From a bacterium (GTDB lineage Bacteria > Margulisbacteria > Marinamargulisbacteria > SXXA01), in contig RHAI01000005.1 of NCBI GenBank assembly GCA_010028705.1, positions 1 through 44,148 of the forward strand: a DNA stretch of 44,148 bases, read 5' to 3'. The position numbers and the translations under genes were made by a program. This document shows, piece after piece, positions 43,093 to 44,148 of the stretch (the first letter of the stretch is position 1; each line of letters starts with the position of its first letter). Under the pieces are notes generated by a model that was not told where the DNA came from, did not search any database, and saw only the letters and a program-made list of their open reading frames with translations.

Positions 43093-44136
43093 GTGAATAT
43101 TCGTACAGCTACAATAAACGATACAAAAGCCATTATGGCACTATGGAAGGAAACAAAGTTAACAAGGCCGTGGAATAGTATTGAAGACGATATTAAAAGG
43201 GCTTTGGCTACTCCTACCAGTACACTGTTGGTTATGGAATATAAAAGCCACGTTATAGGCACTGTAATGCCAGGCTATGACGGACATCGTGGTTGGTTTT
43301 ATTACCTAGCAGTAGATCCTCTTTATCAGGGGAATGGATTTGGCAAACAACTAGTACACGCCGCAGAAGAATGGCTAAAGTTACAAGGTGCCCCCAAAGT
43401 GCTTCTTATGGTGAGAAAAAGTAATGAATCTGTCGTCAATTTTTATACAAATATTGGCTATGAGGAAAATAATGTGATGCTTGTCGGCAAATGGTTAGAG
43501 GAAAACGTAGACGTTCCCAGCCCTATAAATTTTCATAATCTTGCAGAGGCAGAAGAATGGGTAATAAACACTAAAAAAAAACGCCCGTACCGTCATGATT
43601 TCTTCATCGCTTTTGCTCAGGAAATTAATGCCAATTTTAAGAATCCAGTAACTATACTTGAAATAGGTTCTGGACCCGGTCACCTTGCCCGCCATATACT
43701 TGAGAACTGCAATGTAAAAAAGTATATGTTATTGGATTTCTCGGCTCCCATGAACGAAATTGCCAGAAATCATCTTGGAAATTTCGCAAATAGAGCCACT
43801 TTTCTGAAACGCAATTTTAAAGCGCCGGATTGGTACAAAAATCTTGAAAAAGTTGATATTGTCGTCACCCTTCAGGCAGTCCATGAGGTAAGGCATAAGA
43901 AACATATCGGTAATTTATTTAAGCAATTGCGTCATGTTCTGAGAGAAGATGGTATGCTGCTTTATTCCGATCATTATTACACCGAAGACAATAGAAACAA
44001 GCACCCAGAACTTTATTTAACCCTAGACGAGCAGTCAGCTATACTAACCAAAAGTGGATTCCATGACGTTGAACTCCTTCTTGATAAAGGAGAAATGGCT
44101 TTATATAGAGCAATAATAAAAACAGAAAACCTGTAA
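43093..44136 (+). CDS. GNAT acetyltransferase - methyltransferase fusion protein
   Basis: 347 aa. Residues 1-140 are a GNAT domain of the YpeA type: WKETKLTRPWNSIEDDI, VIGTVMPGYDGHRGWFYYLA, and the acetyl-CoA loop LYQGNGFGKQLV. Residues ~165-347 are a class I SAM-dependent methyltransferase: motif I ILEIGSGPGHLARHIL, acidic YMLLDFSAPM, DIVVTLQAVHEV and LREDGMLLYSDHYY. GTG start without a strong ribosome-binding site. Codons are A/T-ending and rich in AAA, GAA and ATA, with far fewer CGN arginines than neighbours, suggesting transfer. The stop codon overlaps the start of a second copy of the flanking repeat. Substrate unknown; self-protection or small-molecule modification is possible. Confidence 0.85.
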   Translation: MNIRTATINDTKAIMALWKETKLTRPWNSIEDDIKRALATPTSTLLVMEYKSHVIGTVMPGYDGHRGWFYYLAVDPLYQGNGFGKQLVHAAEEWLKLQGAPKVLLMVRKSNESVVNFYTNIGYEENNVMLVGKWLEENVDVPSPINFHNLAEAEEWVINTKKKRPYRHDFFIAFAQEINANFKNPVTILEIGSGPGHLARHILENCNVKKYMLLDFSAPMNEIARNHLGNFANRATFLKRNFKAPDWYKNLEKVDIVVTLQAVHEVRHKKHIGNLFKQLRHVLREDGMLLYSDHYYTEDNRNKHPELYLTLDEQSAILTKSGFHDVELLLDKGEMALYRAIIKTENL

Positions 44137-44148
44137 TGCCCCCAGTTA
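44130..44148. repeat. start of a second copy of the flanking repeat (cut by the window edge)
   Basis: CCTGTAATGCCCCCAGTTA closely matches the inverse of the upstream repeat's right end (CCTATACTGCCCCCAGTAAG read from 43064 back to 43045), with TGCCCCCAGT identical. The fusion gene is thus bracketed by inverted copies and the window ends inside the second. Confidence 0.6.

Overview
The window reads as a chromosomal segment of a Gram-negative (diderm), free-living bacterium. It is moderately AT-rich and uses the standard code. Diderm signs are an AcrB-type RND pump with TolC, a lipobox protein, phosphoheptose isomerase and dTDP-sugar genes. The housekeeping sigma factor is short (356 aa, without the long N-terminal insert of proteobacterial RpoD). 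LeuB and PyrF are of the subtypes I associate with Actinobacteria and related lineages. Together these point to a deep-branching or candidate phylum, for example a Margulisbacteria/Terrabacteria-like diderm, rather than a well-known proteobacterium. That placement is inference; a 16S or marker-gene tree would settle it.

Layout. 1-3.6 kb (- strand): tail of an unknown gene, then leuA-leuB-5-formyl-THF cyclo-ligase behind a promoter and a hairpin-bearing leader. 3.9-10 kb (+): exonuclease III; a stand-alone class I terpene synthase with a near-consensus promoter; a membrane histidine kinase overlapping endonuclease III; ribosomal protein L25 with pyrE and pyrF. A bidirectional terminator separates these from rpoD (-). 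11.4-15.4 kb (+): tightly overlapping folD-gmhA-rfbA-rfbB-pdxJ. 15.4-20.4 kb: mgtE (-), then a 1085-aa protein with ankyrin repeats followed by a second family of ~38-residue repeats. 20.6-28.8 kb: short recO (-), sucCD, a membrane Gate-domain protein, a BioD/DRTGG protein and a polyprenyl synthase (+), a shortened gcvH (-), then a coiled-coil exported protein, a PstS-like protein and a divergent shikimate kinase (+). 28.9-35 kb: a lipoprotein (+) and a tetR-tolC-RND operon (-) with a 36-bp palindromic operator upstream of tetR. 35-42.4 kb: DUF1015, acetoacetyl-CoA synthetase, YebC, a response regulator with an unknown output domain, and a divergent LysR/YeiH pair with a LysR-type box. 42.5-44.1 kb: tRNA-Val(GAC), a decayed-looking region, then an acetyltransferase-methyltransferase fusion gene bounded by nested inverted repeats that resemble a mobile cassette.

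Function. Most genes are core metabolism: leucine, folate, pyrimidine, pyridoxal and sugar-nucleotide synthesis, TCA cycle, isoprenoid chain elongation and ketone-body activation. Several sit without their usual partners: leuAB without leuCD, rfbAB without rfbCD, PstS without PstCAB, RND/TolC without an adaptor, and GcvH without GcvPT. The genes therefore appear dispersed rather than grouped in classical operons.

The least ordinary parts are the terpene synthase, the repeat-rich ankyrin protein, the response regulator's unknown output domain, the TetR operator, and the cassette-like unit beside the tRNA.
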